Below, piece after piece: positions 56,139 to 64,000 of a DNA stretch of 64,000 nt. A model generated the notes under the pieces. The model was not told the DNA's origin and ran no database searches. It saw nothing but the letters and a program-made list of their open reading frames with translations. Both the position numbers and the translations under genes were made by a program. The first letter of the stretch is position 1; each line of letters opens with the position of its first letter. The DNA is from Sphingomonas sp. (lineage in GTDB: Bacteria; Pseudomonadota; Alphaproteobacteria; Sphingomonadales; Sphingomonadaceae): positions 1 through 64,000 of the forward strand of contig JAFKLY010000009.1 of the NCBI GenBank assembly GCA_017304655.1. Direction: 5' to 3'.

Positions 56139-57491
56139 ATGAAGAGCGTCCAAGTCATTGCTCTGTCCGCCCTTGGCGGAGTCGCGCTGGCGGGCGCGGC
56201 CCTCGGGGGGTACATGCTCAATCAACGGAGCAATGACGGCCCGCAGGCGCCTTCTTCGGCGGAGCAACCGGTTGCCGATCAATCGACCGAAGAAGCGCCA
56301 GCCGAGCTTGCCGGCGCCGCCTGGGTGCAGGGAGATTGCTCCAGTGGATCAAGCACATATGAATTTGAAAATGGCCGTACGATTGACTTCATGGGCTTCC
56401 CCGAAGCCGAACGCCGCGCCGTCCGATATCAGAAATATGAGAATGGCTGGAAAGTAATCAGGCCAGATGAAACGCACATTTATTCCTATCAAAACGGCAA
56501 TCTGAAGTTCGAGGGATTCGAAATCGCTGGCGAGCTGATCCGAACACCCCAATCGCCTGTGCTGAAACGCTGCCCCAAGGCGACCTTTGAAAAAATTGTC
56601 GACGTCCCGCCCGCGTCGATCAAGGAGCCGCTGCGTTACGCATTGTTCACGGCGATCACCATGAAGGATGCCCAAGCGGCAGAGCGCATCGTTGCGCGGA
56701 TGCCAAGCGTCGAAGGCGGGATCAACGCGGGCGGCGACCCGGACAAGAAGCCCGATATCGACACCATGTTGTCGACCGCCACGCGTGAAATCTATCTGAT
56801 CGTTCAAAAGAAACGGGGTAAATCGACCGGCAGCAAGCCCGAGGATTCCTATGCGTCAAATGGCACGCCGTGGCAGACCGTTTCGACCTTTCCTGAAATG
56901 ATTCAAGGCGAATTCATCGTTCCTGACCGGGTCGGGGGCTGCAGCAATCCGTTCATGACTATTCGGCCTTCATCCTTTTCTCGCAATGTTTTCGGGAAGA
57001 TTTTCGAGAACGAACCTGCACGGATCGCTGTTTCCGGCAACAGGGTCTGGATTGAACGAAAAACCGACGACGGGCGTTTCGACGGCGGAAATGTCTTGGA
57101 GATTCAACCGGATGGCTCTTTGGTCGAGATCGCAAATCTGACACCGTCAGGAGCACCTGTCCCGACCTCTGGGACTGTCCGCTATCTGCGCTGCTCAGCC
57201 CAGCCGGCTTCGGCCGATCGCGCGGCGTCCGCCGAGACCGGCGATCTGGCGAACGCCAAGGCAGCCTATGCCCGATCAACCGATGCGATTACCGCCGCGT
57301 GGCAAGCTCTTTCCCCGGAGAGGCGGCAGGCGCTCTTGCCGTCGCAAAGGGCCTGGATCCGGCAGAAAATGACAGACTGCAAAAATCTTGCCGCGCGCAC
57401 GCCCGGGGCTGCAGACCAGAAGGAAGCTGCAAGGCTCCAATGCGAGGTCGGCCTGGACAGGTTGCGCGTCCAGCAACTCAAGACCATCTAG
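56139..57491 (+). CDS. Exported protein with C-terminal LprI-like domain
   Basis: About 450 aa. An N-terminal signal or anchor (residues 1-28, VIALSALGGVALAGAALGGYML) precedes two repeated beta-rich regions, one with WVQGDCSSGSSTYEFENGR and another with GEFIVPDRVGGCSNPFMTIR. The last 90 residues (AWQALSPERRQALLPSQRAWI, then a Cys in TDCKNL and one near the end) match the lysozyme-inhibitor LprI/DUF1311 pattern. So an envelope protein that may bind lysozyme-like enzymes. The GC content is a little lower than in the flanks. ATG at 56139 follows GGAG; 56103 is an alternative start. A 200-base gap with no feature lies before it. Confidence 0.75.
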   Translation: MKSVQVIALSALGGVALAGAALGGYMLNQRSNDGPQAPSSAEQPVADQSTEEAPAELAGAAWVQGDCSSGSSTYEFENGRTIDFMGFPEAERRAVRYQKYENGWKVIRPDETHIYSYQNGNLKFEGFEIAGELIRTPQSPVLKRCPKATFEKIVDVPPASIKEPLRYALFTAITMKDAQAAERIVARMPSVEGGINAGGDPDKKPDIDTMLSTATREIYLIVQKKRGKSTGSKPEDSYASNGTPWQTVSTFPEMIQGEFIVPDRVGGCSNPFMTIRPSSFSRNVFGKIFENEPARIAVSGNRVWIERKTDDGRFDGGNVLEIQPDGSLVEIANLTPSGAPVPTSGTVRYLRCSAQPASADRAASAETGDLANAKAAYARSTDAITAAWQALSPERRQALLPSQRAWIRQKMTDCKNLAARTPGAADQKEAARLQCEVGLDRLRVQQLKTI

Positions 57492-57625
57492 CCTCGGCCC
57501 GGCACGCACCAGCAACCATAGCCGCACTGATCCGCTATCCCTTTCCTGCGGCTGTGGGCTGACCCCACCATAAAATTGTACCTGCGTCATTTGCCGTTCA
57601 CGCCGGCCGCGTTACAGTCTGGGCG

Positions 57626-58033
57626 ATGAGTGACGCGCACAGCATGATCGGGAGCCGTTGGCGGCAGGGACGGTTGTTCGTCCTGTCGCTGCTGCTCGCG
57701 CTGGCCAGTGCGCTCGTGCCGGCTCTGTGTTCTTCGGGTCCGCCGGCAAGCCGGGCGACCGGTTCCGCCTTCGATCCGACCACCAGTGTCGTCACCCTGC
57801 GCGGCCGGATGCAGGCGCTGGTGCAGGCGAACCCGGCTGATCGGATTGCGCCGACCCTCCCGGCCACAGGGCCGTTCACGCTCTTTCTCCTCAGCGCCGC
57901 GCCAGCCATCGGGCTCTCGGCGATCCTGCTGCTGTATCCGCTCGCCTGGCGGGCCGGGCAGGCTGCACCACGCCCCTGCCTGCGTCGCATTACGCGCGCC
58001 CGGCCCCGCGCGCCCCCGCACAGGGTGATCTAA
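57626..58033 (+). CDS. Putative two-helix membrane protein
   Basis: 135 aa with hydrophobic helices at about residues 18-35 and 82-108 and a basic C-terminal tail. Between them is a polar linker (FDPTTSVVTLRGRMQALVQANPAD). No family recognised. The minus strand carries an equally long open frame, so coding status is moderate; the hydrophobic pattern is the evidence for this strand. No good Shine-Dalgarno before the ATG. Followed on the same strand by the 37-aa gene and the antiporter. Confidence 0.45.
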   Translation: MSDAHSMIGSRWRQGRLFVLSLLLALASALVPALCSSGPPASRATGSAFDPTTSVVTLRGRMQALVQANPADRIAPTLPATGPFTLFLLSAAPAIGLSAILLLYPLAWRAGQAAPRPCLRRITRARPRAPPHRVI

Positions 58034-58094
58034 GGCCCGCGCGGCCTCCCCTTCGCATGTGACCATGGTCCCCTTTTTGCAGGGAGCCTGCAAA

Positions 58095-58208
58095 ATGATG
58101 AACCGGGAAGAACCCCGGCCACCCCGGTGGTTTGTGCTGGTCGTGTTCGGCGGCATCGGTGTCGCCGTCATCGTCCTTGGCCTGATCGTCGGCGGTTTCG
58201 CGCCATGA
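58095..58208 (+). CDS. 37-aa single-pass membrane protein
   Basis: Begins MMNREEPRPPRW and continues with one transmembrane helix of about 20 Val/Ile/Gly residues, ending GGFAP. Start ATG at 58095 follows AGGGAG with eight-base spacing, a strong ribosome site. It lies 98 bases upstream of the antiporter start on the same strand, so it may be co-transcribed. Function unknown. Confidence 0.6.
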   Translation: MMNREEPRPPRWFVLVVFGGIGVAVIVLGLIVGGFAP

Positions 58209-58305
58209 CCCGCGCGCCGCCATCCCGCTTGCGGTGATGGCGGCGCATCATGCGACTTCATTATTCAAGAGTTTCCAAGTCAGGAAAAGGAAGCACACCC
58301 GCCTG

Positions 58306-59961
58306 ATGCCCCATTACACCCCGCTCATCGCCACCATCGTCGCCGGCTTCACCGTCGCCTTCTTCATGGGCGCCATCGCCATGCGGCTGCGCGTCTCGCC
58401 GATTGCCGGCTATCTCATCGCCGGCGTGATCGTCGGCCCGTTCACCCCTGGCTTCGTCGCTGATTCCAATCTGGCCAATGAACTGGCCGAGATCGGCGTC
58501 ATCCTGCTGATGTTCGGCGTCGGCCTGCATTTCTCGCTCAAGGACCTGCTCGACGTCCGCAAGATCGCCGTGCCCGGCGCCATCGGCCAGATTGCCGCCG
58601 CGACGCTGCTTGGCATGGGTCTGGCCTGGGGCATGGGGTGGGACCCGCTCGCCGGCTTCGTGTTCGGTCTGGCGCTCTCGGTCGCCAGCACGGTGGTGCT
58701 GTTGCGCGCGCTGCAGGCGCGTGATCTGGTGCAGACCGAGCGTGGCCGCATTGCGGTGGGCTGGCTGATCGTCGAGGATCTGGTGATGGTGCTGGCGCTG
58801 GTGTTGCTGCCGGTGCTTGCCGGGATGTCGAAGAACCCGGCTGGAAGCAGCGCGGCGGCGATCGTCTGGCCGCTGGGGGTAACACTGATCAAGGTCGGCG
58901 GCTTCGTCGCCTTCATGCTCATCGTCGGCCGGCGCCTCATCCCCGCCGCCCTGCATTGGGTGGTGCACACCGGATCGCGCGAACTCTTCCGCCTCGCGGT
59001 GCTGGCCATCGCGCTCGGCGTGGCCGCAGGCTCGGCCTATATCTTCGACGTCTCCTTCGCGCTGGGCGCCTTCTTCGCCGGCATGATCCTAGGCGAGACG
59101 CCGCTCTCCCGTCGCGCGACCGAGGAGACGCTGCCGCTGCGCGATGCCTTCGCGGTGCTGTTTTTCGTCTCGGTTGGCATGCTGTTCGATCCCAGGGTCG
59201 TGATCGAGCAGCCCCTGCCCCTGCTGGCGACGGTGGCGATCATCATCCTCGGCAAGTCGATCGCGGCCTTCTTCATCGTGCGGGCGTTCGGCCACCAGAG
59301 CAAGACGGCGCTGACCATCGCGGCCAGCCTTGCCCAGATCGGCGAGTTCTCCTTCATCCTTGCCACGCTGGGAACGACGCTGGGCATTCTGCCCGCGGAC
59401 GCGCGCGATCTCATCCTGGCCGGTGCGATCTTCTCGATTTTCCTCAATCCGTTTCTCTTCTCCTACATCCTGCGCAACAACGGCAAGACGGCCGATGAGG
59501 AGGCAGACGAGGCAGCCGATCCCGCCCCGCCGGGGCCTGCCAGCCACGTTCTGCTGATCGGCTATGGTCGTGTCGGCAAGCGGCTAGCGGCCGGGCTCAG
59601 GGCAAACGGCGAAGCGCTGGTCCTCATCGAGGAGGATGAGGAAACCGCCGCCGCCGCCGCACGGGACGGGCATGAAGCAATCCACGGCAACGCCACGGAC
59701 AAGCGCGTTCTCAAAAGCGCCGGCATCGATCGGGCGACCAGCCTGCTCATCGCCATTCCCGAGGGCTTCGATGGCGGCGTGATTGCGGAGAAGGCGCGTA
59801 GTCTCCGGCCAGATATCCACCTCATCATCCGGGCGCATTCGGATGCGGAGGTTGCACATCTGCGCAAGCTCGACGTGGCGGATATTGTCATGGGCGAAGA
59901 TGAACTCGCTGCCAAAATGCTGAGTCTCGCCGTCCAGCCAGCTCCATCAGGCACAACATAG
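58306..59961 (+). CDS. ybaL: Monovalent cation:proton antiporter, YbaL-like (CPA2)
   Basis: 551 aa. Residues 1-385 are a 12- to 13-helix CPA2 exchanger; residues 405-540 are a cytoplasmic RCK/TrkA-N domain with dinucleotide loop LLIGYGRVGKRLA. YbaL-like features are GYLIAGVIVGPFTPGF, EIGVILLMFGVGLHFSLKDL and GWLIVEDLVMV. It probably exports K+ in exchange for H+ and may be gated by the RCK domain through a nucleotide or glutathione adduct. The ATG at 58306 fits the family start; 58234 adds 24 residues without family support. Confidence 0.92.
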   Translation: MPHYTPLIATIVAGFTVAFFMGAIAMRLRVSPIAGYLIAGVIVGPFTPGFVADSNLANELAEIGVILLMFGVGLHFSLKDLLDVRKIAVPGAIGQIAAATLLGMGLAWGMGWDPLAGFVFGLALSVASTVVLLRALQARDLVQTERGRIAVGWLIVEDLVMVLALVLLPVLAGMSKNPAGSSAAAIVWPLGVTLIKVGGFVAFMLIVGRRLIPAALHWVVHTGSRELFRLAVLAIALGVAAGSAYIFDVSFALGAFFAGMILGETPLSRRATEETLPLRDAFAVLFFVSVGMLFDPRVVIEQPLPLLATVAIIILGKSIAAFFIVRAFGHQSKTALTIAASLAQIGEFSFILATLGTTLGILPADARDLILAGAIFSIFLNPFLFSYILRNNGKTADEEADEAADPAPPGPASHVLLIGYGRVGKRLAAGLRANGEALVLIEEDEETAAAAARDGHEAIHGNATDKRVLKSAGIDRATSLLIAIPEGFDGGVIAEKARSLRPDIHLIIRAHSDAEVAHLRKLDVADIVMGEDELAAKMLSLAVQPAPSGTT

Positions 59962-60083
59962 CCTCGACATTCTCTCGGGACATTGTCATCAAACTATCCT
60001 TGGACAAGGCGCAGACGAGCGGGGCACCGAGACTCCGCGAAACGCCGACGATGCCGGACGACACAACAGGAGAGGACCGAGCC

Positions 60084-60938
60084 ATGAGCAATGCCGAACA
60101 AGGGCTGGGCGCGGAGAATTGGGCGGGCGACATGGGCCGCAACTGGCTCGCCAATCTCCAGCGTTTCGAGAGCATGATCGCGCCGATCGGCGCCGCGCTG
60201 CTGACCCACGCGAAGTTCAAACCCGGCGAGCGCGTGATCGACATCGGCTGCGGCGGTGGTGGCACCACCATCGCCATTGGCCGCGCGGTCTCGCCCGGCG
60301 GCCACGCCACCGGGCTGGATATCTCGCCGGACCTGATCTGGTCCTGCGGCGCCCGGGCGAGCCAGGGCACGCAGTCCGACGTGCTCTTCGTCTGCGCGGA
60401 TGCCGCGACCGCGACCGTGACGGGCGCTCCGTTCGACCGGCTGTTCTCGCGCTTCGGCAGCATGTTCTTCCCCGACGCGAAGGCCGGCTTCCGCAACCTG
60501 CGCAGGATGGTGAAGGATGGCGGGCGGATCGATCTGGGCGTGTGGGCCGGTCCGCAGGAAAATCCGTGGCTGCAGACGATGATGGGTGCGGTCGCCGACT
60601 ACGTCACCCCGCCCGAAACGCCGCCGGACCCGCACGCGCCCGGCCCCTTCGCCTTTGCGGACACGGCCTATCTGACCGAGGTTCTGGAGCAGGCGGGCTT
60701 TGGCGAGATCGCCATCGAGCCATGCCTGCGCGACATGCCGGTGGGCGGCGCCGGCGCCACCCCGCGCGAGGCGGCCGAGTTCATCCTTTCCGCCATGCAT
60801 CTGGCCGGCGAGGTGCCGGAGGAGAAACGCGAGGACGCGATCGGCAAGGTCGCCGATGCGCTCGCGCCGCATCATGTGCCCGGCAAGGGCAATCTGATGC
60901 CCGGCAAGGCGTGGCTGGTCACGGCAAAAGCGATCTGA
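60084..60938 (+). CDS. SAM-dependent methyltransferase (class I)
   Basis: 284 aa. Motif I VIDIGCGGGGTTIAIG near residue 50, GLDISPDL, then RLFSRFGSMFFPDAKAGFRNLRRMVKDGGRID, which is the UbiE/Methyltransf_11 pattern. The substrate is not known; a metabolite or a lipid is possible. ATG at 60084 with AGGAGAGGACC upstream is better than 60000, which adds 28 unconserved residues. Follows the antiporter on the same strand. Convergent with sthA. Confidence 0.88.
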   Translation: MSNAEQGLGAENWAGDMGRNWLANLQRFESMIAPIGAALLTHAKFKPGERVIDIGCGGGGTTIAIGRAVSPGGHATGLDISPDLIWSCGARASQGTQSDVLFVCADAATATVTGAPFDRLFSRFGSMFFPDAKAGFRNLRRMVKDGGRIDLGVWAGPQENPWLQTMMGAVADYVTPPETPPDPHAPGPFAFADTAYLTEVLEQAGFGEIAIEPCLRDMPVGGAGATPREAAEFILSAMHLAGEVPEEKREDAIGKVADALAPHHVPGKGNLMPGKAWLVTAKAI

Positions 60939-60987
60939 ATTCTCGCCCCGCACTGGCCATGCGCCGGGCCAGCCGCGCGCCCGACGC

Positions 60988-62385
60988 TCAGTCGACGCGC
61001 GGCATCCGGTTCCAGGCGTCGAGCGCGGCGATCTTGTAGGCCTCCGCCAGCGTCGGGTAATTGAACGTGTTCTCGATGAAATAGTCGATCGTGCCCTTGA
61101 GGTTGAGCACCGCCTGGCCGATGTGGATCAGCTCCGTCGCGCCTTCGCCAAGGATGTGCACGCCCAGCAGCCGCCGGGTCTTGAGCGAGAAGATCATCTT
61201 CATCAGGCCGCTGTCCAGCCCCATGATGTGCCCGCGCGATGTCTCGCGGAAGCGCGCGATCCCGCACTCATAGGGGATCTTCTTCTCCTTCACGTCCTGC
61301 TCGCTCATGCCCACGGTCGAGATTTCCGGCACGGCATAGATGCCATAGGGGAAATAGGCGGGCGCGGGCGGCATGGGCAGGCCAAAGGCATGGCAGGCGG
61401 CGATGCGCCCCTGCTCCATCGAGGTGGAGGCAAGGCTGGGGAAGCCGATCACATCGCCGGCGGCGTAGATGTGCGGTACGTCGGTCTGGAAGGTCTTGGG
61501 ATCGACCTTAAGCCGCCCGCGATTGTCGACCTCCAGCCCGCAGCTTTCCAGCCCCAGATTCTTCGTCGCACCCACGCGACCGGCGGCGAACAGCAGCATG
61601 TCCGAGCGGATCGACCGCCCATCCTCCAGCGTCGTGATCACCCGTCCGCTCGCATCCTTGCCGATGCTCGTCACCTTGGCGCCGAGGCGGATGGTCATGC
61701 CGCGATCGCGCAGCTGATGGATGAACTCCTCGATGATCTCGCGATCGATGAAATCGAGGAAGGTCTCGCGCGGCTCGATCAGCGTCACCTGCACGTCGAG
61801 CGCGGAGAAGATCGTCGCATATTCGATGCCGATGACGCCGGCGCCGATCACCACCAGGCTGCGCGGCACGCGCGGCGCCTCGATCAGCACGTCGCTGTCG
61901 AGCACGATGTCGTCGTCGAATGGAATATAGTCCGGACGGAATGGCGCCGTGCCCACCGCGATCAGGAACCGCTCGCCCTTGACGAGCAGTTCGCTCTCGT
62001 CCGGCGCGGTGACGAGCACGGTATGCGCATCGACGAAGCGGGCGAACCCCTCCATCGTGCGCACGCCGTTGCGCTGGAACTGATGCTCCAGCACGTCCAC
62101 CTCATGCTCCAGCGTCTTGTTCAGCCGCTGGTCCAGATCCTGCCCGCCAATGTCCTTCTTCACGCGATAGGAACGGCCATAGAAGCCGCGCTCGCGCCAG
62201 CCCGTGAGATTGAGCACCGTCTCGCGCAGCGTCTTGGAGGGAATGGTGCCGGTGTGCACCGAGACGCCGCCGACCCGCCGACGCCCCTCGACGACCAGCA
62301 CGGACTTGCCCAGCTTGGCGGCCTGCACCGCGGCGCGGCGGCCCGCAGGCCCGCTGCCGATAACGACCAGATCGAACGTATCCAT
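60988..62385 (-). CDS. sthA: Soluble pyridine nucleotide transhydrogenase
   Basis: 465 aa, flavoprotein of the disulfide reductase superfamily. FAD loop VVIGSGPAGRRAAVQAAKLG at residues 6-25, then VHTGTIPSKTLRE, where the redox cysteine pair of relatives is absent, as in SthA; NAD loop VIGAGVIGIEYA near residue 180; IYAAGDVIGFP near residue 305. It interconverts NADPH and NADH. ATG at 62385 follows GGGGGGC; the in-frame start at 62478 adds His-rich residues that look unconserved. No relation to the neighbouring telA gene is evident. Confidence 0.94.
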   Translation of the reverse strand: MDTFDLVVIGSGPAGRRAAVQAAKLGKSVLVVEGRRRVGGVSVHTGTIPSKTLRETVLNLTGWRERGFYGRSYRVKKDIGGQDLDQRLNKTLEHEVDVLEHQFQRNGVRTMEGFARFVDAHTVLVTAPDESELLVKGERFLIAVGTAPFRPDYIPFDDDIVLDSDVLIEAPRVPRSLVVIGAGVIGIEYATIFSALDVQVTLIEPRETFLDFIDREIIEEFIHQLRDRGMTIRLGAKVTSIGKDASGRVITTLEDGRSIRSDMLLFAAGRVGATKNLGLESCGLEVDNRGRLKVDPKTFQTDVPHIYAAGDVIGFPSLASTSMEQGRIAACHAFGLPMPPAPAYFPYGIYAVPEISTVGMSEQDVKEKKIPYECGIARFRETSRGHIMGLDSGLMKMIFSLKTRRLLGVHILGEGATELIHIGQAVLNLKGTIDYFIENTFNYPTLAEAYKIAALDAWNRMPRVD

Positions 62386-62670
62386 GGCGCCCCCCGTTCC
62401 GTGCCGGGCCTCTTGCCCGTCCACGCGCCTCCCCAGGGACATCCTCTCGAAGTCATGATGGTGATGCATTTCCTGCACCTTTGCAATGCCCGCCCCAATG
62501 ACACCGGCCTAGCGGACAATGGCTAAGATTGGTTTACCTTGTGGAACTGAGGAGCGGGCTGCGCGGTCGCCATTGGGGGACATGCTGGACCTTCATCCAA
62601 ATGCGGGCCGTCGAGAGGCGACGCGAAAGCGATCGGCCCTCTCCTCACAGTCATTCCCCAAGCACCTACC

Positions 62671-62865
62671 CCCTGTCCTACACCGCGCCTTTCATGCCAA
62701 CCTCATCGGATGCCCCCTTTCCCCCTCCAGCGTCGACACGCACGGCATGGTTCAGTTCCATCGAGGACGGCGACGCTCCGCTCGGGTGCCCGCGTCACCA
62801 GCGGCCTGCGAAAGATCAGGGAAGCGGAAGTTCATGCCCCCGTATCGTGAACTTCGTGAACTTCC
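62671..62865 (+). repeat. Copy C of the three-copy intergenic repeat
   Basis: CCCTGTCCTACA (62671-62682), then 142 bases, then the core at 62825-62865. Its hairpin differs from copies A and B by a C-to-T change, which leaves a G-T wobble in the stem, and one change in the loop. Similarity to copy B extends upstream for over 15 bases (GAAAGATCAGGGAAGC). It lies 157 bases before the telA start, in the same orientation as telA. Confidence 0.85.
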
Positions 62866-62982
62866 GGCGCGCCGCGCGCTGCTCGAGCGGGGTCGCGCCG
62901 CCGTCGCTTCGCCCGCTCGCCGTCCGATCCGCATTGGCAGTGGTCTTCACCGCGCCTATACAATTTCAGCCCTTGCAGCCTT

Positions 62983-63006
62983 GGTGTTCTATCGCAATAT
63001 AACACC
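62983..63006. promoter_or_regulatory. 24-bp inverted repeat before telA
   Basis: GGTGTTCTAT (62983-62992), spacer CGCA, then ATATAACACC (62997-63006), with 9 of 10 base pairs matching. It lies 17 bases before the start codon and would cover the likely promoter, so it could be an operator. The regulator is not known. Confidence 0.55.
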
Positions 63007-63022
63007 ATCGAGGAGATCATGA

Positions 63023-64000
63023 TGGCTACGACTGCGCCGACGACGACCCAAGACAAGCTGGACCTGACGCCGCCCGATCCGGTGCCGGTGGTCACGGCCG
63101 AGCGCGCTGCCGGTCTCGTCCCCATCGATGACGAGAAGAAATCCAAGCTCGACGTGAAGGTGGATGCCTTTGTCGAGGAACTGGCCGCTCTCGATGCCAA
63201 CTCGCCCGAGTTCGGGGCCAAGGTCGATCAGATCACCAATATGGGGCGCAAGGAAATCGCGGAAGCCGCCGGCCATTCCAACCGGTTCCTGGACAGGCCG
63301 GTGCGCGCGATGGACAGCGACGTGAGCGTGGGTGCGGACCTGGCCGAGCTGCGCCGCGTGATCGAGGATCTGGATCCCGGCAAGCAGGGCAATCTGCTGG
63401 CGCCCAAGAAGCTCTTCGGCATCATCCCGTTCGGCAACAAGATGCGCAACTATTTCGACAGCTACAAGTCGAGCCAGACGCACATCAACGCGATCCTCGG
63501 CTCGCTTGGCTCGGGCAAGGACACGCTGATCAAGGACAATGCCGCCATCGACGTGGAGCGGCAGAACATGTGGGCCACCATGGGCCGGCTGGAGCAGATG
63601 ATCCACATCGCAAAGGCGATGGACGCGCGGCTGGAGGCCAAGGCGCTGGAACTGGACGCGACCGATCCGGCCAAGGCGAAGGCGATCCGCGAGAGCGCGC
63701 TTTTCTATGTGCGCCAGCGCACGCAGGACCTGCTGACGCAGATGGCTGTCACCGTGCAGGGCTATCTGGCGCTCGATCTGGTCAAGAAGAACAATGTCGA
63801 ACTGGTGAAGGGCGTGGATCGCGCCTCGACCACGACCGTCTCCGCGCTGCGCACGGCCGTCACCGTCGCCCAGGCACTGGCCGGCCAGCGGCTGGTGCTG
63901 GACCAGATCACTGCGCTCAACACGACCACGGCGAACATCATCGATTCGACCGGCGAACTGCTCAAGACGCAGACCGCGCGCATTCACGAGCAGGCGGCGA
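63023..64000 (+). CDS. TelA/KlaA toxic-anion-resistance family protein (partial)
   Basis: The first 326 codons, open to the window end. Helical protein without signal peptide, with LLAPKKLFGIIPFGNKMRNYFDSYKSS (a TelA family signature region) and long coiled-coil stretches, residues 150-326. TelA proteins are linked to tellurite resistance and envelope stress; the biochemical role is not established. ATG at 63023 with GAGGAG upstream; an adjacent ATG at 63020 is also possible. An inverted repeat overlaps the presumptive promoter. Confidence 0.92.

Larger units (their letters stand above)
62386..63022. other. Long intergenic region upstream of telA
   Basis: About 637 bases with no gene that I can support. 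It holds repeat copy C (62671-62865) and, near its right edge, a 24-base inverted repeat. The sequence between 62480 and 62670 shows nothing that I recognise. Confidence 0.6.

Noticed and set aside
61123-62526. 467-codon plus-strand frame opposite sthA
   Set aside because: Antisense shadow of sthA.

Overview
The window is GC-rich chromosomal DNA from an alphaproteobacterium, almost certainly a member of the Sphingomonadales (a Sphingobium, Sphingomonas or Novosphingobium relative). Evidence: a secreted protein with a PEPxxWA-type C-terminal sorting signal, a promoter that matches the alphaproteobacterial EcfG consensus, Flp-type pilins, an HWE-family histidine kinase, the lnt-metK gene order, and recF lying about 20 kb from dnaN. 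I see no phage, insertion sequence, CRISPR array, rRNA or tRNA. Most of the window is ordinary housekeeping chromosome.

Region by region. 1-6 kb: metK (cut by the window edge), lnt and a DedA-like protein on the minus strand, a TetR regulator divergent from a darcynin gene with a clear operator between them, then ubiA divergent from rsmE. 6-16.5 kb: gshA, a DUF1345 membrane protein, an aldo/keto reductase, two tiny membrane proteins (one behind an EcfG promoter), argG, katG, a small lipoprotein and cfa. 16.5-24 kb: a molybdopterin oxidoreductase with its cytochrome b partner, a flavin reductase, an outer-membrane barrel protein, rlmN, an M28 peptidase and an atypical Nramp transporter. 24-32.7 kb: Asp/Glu racemase, dnaN, an FprA-like ferredoxin-NADP reductase, a five-part c-di-GMP protein, a PnuC-NadR-kinase NAD salvage pair and a CsgG-like protein.

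32.9-45 kb: lepA, broken by what looks like a 17-base deletion, a 64-aa gene coupled to it, an HWE kinase, an aminotransferase, two small Flp pilins, and a scattered set of SnoaL-like, aldo/keto reductase, DsbA-like and SDR genes that resembles part of a catabolic cluster. 44.5-53.5 kb: a thermonuclease, a periplasmic peroxiredoxin, recF, a SugE/Gdx transporter, and then the most unusual locus: a divergent Lgt-like membrane transferase, a radical SAM enzyme related to archaeal tetraether synthase (Tes/MJ0619) and a small membrane protein in a translationally coupled operon, tail-to-tail with a GT39-like glycosyltransferase. 53.5-64 kb: typA, several small envelope proteins, an LprI-domain protein, a YbaL-type K+/H+ antiporter, a methyltransferase, sthA and the start of a TelA-family gene.

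Two things deserve most attention: the Lgt-like/Tes-like operon at 48.1-51.2 kb, which may build a modified membrane lipid, and a three-copy non-coding repeat (14.9, 43.1 and 62.7 kb) made of a conserved 12-mer and, 150-180 bases further on, a conserved hairpin with a trailing direct repeat.
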